Origin: Planctomycetota bacterium
GTDB taxonomy: Bacteria > Planctomycetota > Planctomycetia > Isosphaerales > Isosphaeraceae
Assembly (NCBI GenBank): GCA_021777685.1
Contig: JAJYDH010000035.1
Location: 1-21,673 of the forward strand
Reading direction: 5' to 3'
Length of the DNA stretch: 21,673 nucleotides
Shown: positions 19,486-21,673 of the stretch, piece after piece
Position numbering within the stretch: position 1 is the stretch's first letter
How the letters are laid out: each line of letters begins with the position of its first letter
Translations under genes and position numbers: made by a program
The notes under the pieces: model-generated
The model's database searches: none
The model's input: the letters and a program-made list of their open reading frames with translations, nothing else
What the model was told of the DNA's origin: nothing

Positions 19486-21673
19486 TCAGGTCACGACCCT
19501 TCTCGGCTTCGCGTCGCGGAAGTGGCGGAGGAGGGAGGGGTTCAGGCCGTAGCTGAGGCCGAGGAGCTTGATCGGGTGGAGGGTCCGCTTGGTGATCCCA
19601 TGCTCCATCTGCATCCGACAGGCGCCGCATTCGGTCGAGCCGATCTCGATGTCGTCGTCCTGGAGGCGTTTGAGCAGCCCGCGGCCGGCGCGGAGGGAGG
19701 TCCGGAAGTTCTTGCGGGCGAGGCCGAAGGTACCCGCCATCCCGGAGCAGCCGCGGTCGATGAATTCGATCTCCAGCTCGGGGATGGCCCGGATCAGGTC
19801 GAGGCCGGGTGTGCCGACGCCGAGGGCGCGGAGGTGGCAGGGCTGGTGGTAGCCGACCTTGGCGTGGAGCGGATGCTTGGGCTCGGGGAGTTGCCCCCGC
19901 GCGGCCAGGCCGGCGAGATACTGACCGACGTCCATCGTGTTCTCGGCGACGAGGGCGGCATCCAGGTCGTCGGTCAGCTTGAGGTACTCGCGGCGGAGCA
20001 TCAGCGCGGCGGTCGGCTCGGAGCAGACGACGGTGTAGCCGTCGCGGACGATGTCGCCAAGGACGCGGAGGTTGGCCACCGCGAGTTCGCGGGCGTGGTC
20101 GAGGTCGCCGACGACCCAGGCTGGCATGCCCGAGCCCCTCTGTCGCTTCGGGACATGGACGTTCACCCCGGCCTGACGGAGCACCCCGACCACCGATTCG
20201 GCCAGCTCCTGGTCGAAATGATTGGCGAAGACGTCGACGAAATAGGCGACCCTCGGCCCGGGGGCCTGGGGCCGGGCCCTGGTCAGGCCCAATCGCTCGG
20301 CCCTCCGGAGGAAGGTCGTCCGGTGGGCCCAAGGGAGCGAGCGGTGCCTGGACAGGCCGAAGGTCCGCTCGATGAACCAGCGGGTGTAACGGTTCCGGAG
20401 CACGGCGTTCCAGGTGATCGGCGTCCAGCTCGCCAGCTTCGACCAGAGGTCGACCCGCGAGAGGAACCAGTCCGTCGGCGCCAGGCCGTGGACGTCGACG
20501 TAGGCGGCCTTGGCCTCGACCATCAGGCTGGAGACGTCCACGCCGGCGGGACACTCCGACCGGCAGGACATGCAGTGGATGCAGAGGTCGGCGTTGGCCT
20601 TCAGCTCCTCCGAGCCCCAGAGCCGGGGGTCCACGGCGCCGGTGGCGATCTGGCGGAGGAGGTTGGCCTGGTTCCGGGGTGAGGCGGCCTCGGCCCGGGA
20701 GGCTCGGAAGGTCGGGCACATCCGGAGGCCCGGCTCCTGGGTCCGGCAGGCCCCGCAGCCGTTGCAGGCCGAGGCCGATTCCAGGATCGTCAGGTCGCGC
20801 CACCGGAGCGCGGGGACGAGGACCTCGGGCGGCGTCTCGGGGGCGGATTCGAGGGACTCGATCGACTCGGGGGCGGCGGACTCGATCGGTGTCGGCGGCT
20901 CGGCCCGTGGCTCGGGGCGGACGACGGGCTTGAGGTGCCGGGTCATCAGGTGGGGGTCGTCGCCGACCACCTTGCCCGGGTTGAGGATGTTGTACGGGTC
21001 GAAGGCTTCCTTGATCTCGCGGAAGGCGTGGAAGAGGTCGCCCGACTGGCGGCGGAGGAACTGGGTCCGGGCCAGGCCGCAGCCGTGCTCGCCGGAGATC
21101 GAGCCGCCGAGGTCGAGCGCCGCGTCGAGGACGGCGGTCGCCATCGGTTCGAGCTTGGCGACGTCGGACGGATCGCCCATGTCGAGGAACGGCCGGATGT
21201 GGAGCTGGCCGTCGCCGGCGTGGGCGTAGAGGGTCCAGCTCACGTCGAACGACTTGAGGATGTCCTGGAGCCGGCGGAGGTACTCGGCCAGCGACTCGGG
21301 AGGGACGGCGATATCCTCCATGAACGGTACGGGGCGGCTCGGCCCCTTCATCCGCATCAGGCTGGGCGTGATGGCCCGGCGGAGGCCGAGGAGGAAGTCG
21401 CAGTCGGCCCGGCGGATCGCCTCGACCGGGTCGTCCACGAGCAGGCCCGAGCGTTCGAGGCGGTGGGTCAGCCCTCGGAGCCGGTCGAGCACCTCGGCGG
21501 GGTCGTCGCCGTCGAACTCGACGATCAGGGCCGACTCGGCCCGCTCGGCGATCCACGGGCGCATCTCGGGCACGACGTCGCGGGCCAGGCTGAGCGACCG
21601 CCAGTCGAACAGCTCGCAGGCCGAGGGGCGGTCCTTGAGGCACTCGACCACCGCGCCGGCGGCGTCGCCGATC
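19486..21673 (-). CDS. FAD-linked oxidase / Fe-S (CCG) fusion oxidoreductase, 5' end missing
   Basis: The 728 codons in the window are the C-terminal part of a fused dehydrogenase; the frame is open through the right edge, so the FAD-binding PCMH domain is outside. The visible part starts in the FAD-oxidase C-terminal domain (SISGEHGCGLARTQFL and FDPYNILNPGKVV). It is followed by a Pro/Glu-rich linker and two 4Fe-4S motifs: CNGCGACRTQEPGLRMCP and CIHCMSCRSECP. Two CCG heterodisulfide-reductase-like repeats end the protein (VGYHQPCHLRALG, DRGCSGMAGTFG, STECGACRMQMEHG). This matches the GlcD-GlcF fusion type that includes E. coli YdiJ and D-lactate or D-2-hydroxyglutarate dehydrogenases. It passes electrons from a 2-hydroxyacid through FAD and Fe-S clusters, probably to quinone. 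The exact substrate cannot be told. Confidence 0.9.
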   Translation of the reverse strand, partial: IGDAAGAVVECLKDRPSACELFDWRSLSLARDVVPEMRPWIAERAESALIVEFDGDDPAEVLDRLRGLTHRLERSGLLVDDPVEAIRRADCDFLLGLRRAITPSLMRMKGPSRPVPFMEDIAVPPESLAEYLRRLQDILKSFDVSWTLYAHAGDGQLHIRPFLDMGDPSDVAKLEPMATAVLDAALDLGGSISGEHGCGLARTQFLRRQSGDLFHAFREIKEAFDPYNILNPGKVVGDDPHLMTRHLKPVVRPEPRAEPPTPIESAAPESIESLESAPETPPEVLVPALRWRDLTILESASACNGCGACRTQEPGLRMCPTFRASRAEAASPRNQANLLRQIATGAVDPRLWGSEELKANADLCIHCMSCRSECPAGVDVSSLMVEAKAAYVDVHGLAPTDWFLSRVDLWSKLASWTPITWNAVLRNRYTRWFIERTFGLSRHRSLPWAHRTTFLRRAERLGLTRARPQAPGPRVAYFVDVFANHFDQELAESVVGVLRQAGVNVHVPKRQRGSGMPAWVVGDLDHARELAVANLRVLGDIVRDGYTVVCSEPTAALMLRREYLKLTDDLDAALVAENTMDVGQYLAGLAARGQLPEPKHPLHAKVGYHQPCHLRALGVGTPGLDLIRAIPELEIEFIDRGCSGMAGTFGLARKNFRTSLRAGRGLLKRLQDDDIEIGSTECGACRMQMEHGITKRTLHPIKLLGLSYGLNPSLLRHFRDAKPRRVVT

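Noticed and set aside
19474..20682. 402-codon plus-strand open frame opposite the FAD/Fe-S gene
   Set aside because: Antisense shadow; the opposite strand carries the Fe-S and CCG motifs.

Overview
The window comes from a high-GC bacterial chromosome, most likely a planctomycete of the Isosphaeraceae/Gemmatales type. Supporting signs are a DUF1580 protein beside large tyrosine recombinases, a secreted protein with the planctomycete LExRELLA N-terminal motif followed by DUF4214 repeats, many lone hypothetical genes, and a spacer full of short AACCCAACC-type repeats. Species-level identity cannot be read from the window.

Layout. (1) 1-3819: the end of a probable integrative element. On the minus strand it carries an excisionase-like HTH gene, a tyrosine recombinase, a DUF1580 gene and a second, larger tyrosine recombinase. 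It stops against the 3' end of a tRNA-Thr(CGT) gene at 3748-3819. Two inverted repeats, one a perfect 20-bp palindrome, lie between integrase 2 and the tRNA. (2) 3900-6720: a family-4-like glycosyltransferase, a tail-anchored hypothetical protein and a helical hypothetical protein. (3) 6914-8692: a lipoprotein with a transglutaminase-like domain and TPR-like helices, starting at TTG. (4) 8890-10741: leuA (2-isopropylmalate synthase) behind what reads as a complete ribosome-mediated attenuator: promoter candidate, good RBS, a 22-codon leader peptide with 7 Leu, an antiterminator strand over the leader stop codon, and a strong terminator hairpin. (5) 13221-10783 (minus): an operon of PIG-L deacetylase, NagB and an SGNH-like protein, pointing to amino-sugar use. 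(6) 13559-17346: a polytopic membrane protein, a cyclic-nucleotide-binding-fold protein and a Pro-rich lipoprotein. (7) 17347-18215: a long spacer with short repeats and hairpins. (8) 18216-18680: a small DUF4214 surface protein. (9) 19110-19232 (minus): a TTGACA promoter, about 88 nt of transcript and a hairpin with seven U, which together predict a small RNA. (10) 19486-21673: the 3' part of an FAD/Fe-S oxidoreductase (GlcD-GlcF/YdiJ-like fusion) that runs off the right edge.

The strongest discovery candidates are the leuA attenuator, where leader, antiterminator and terminator can all be paired by eye, and the orphan small RNA at 19110-19197. Next come the tRNA-linked two-recombinase element and several enzyme-fold proteins that lack canonical catalytic residues: the SGNH-like protein, the transglutaminase-like lipoprotein and the CNBD protein. 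All base-pairing and promoter calls were made by eye, without energy calculations or database searches.
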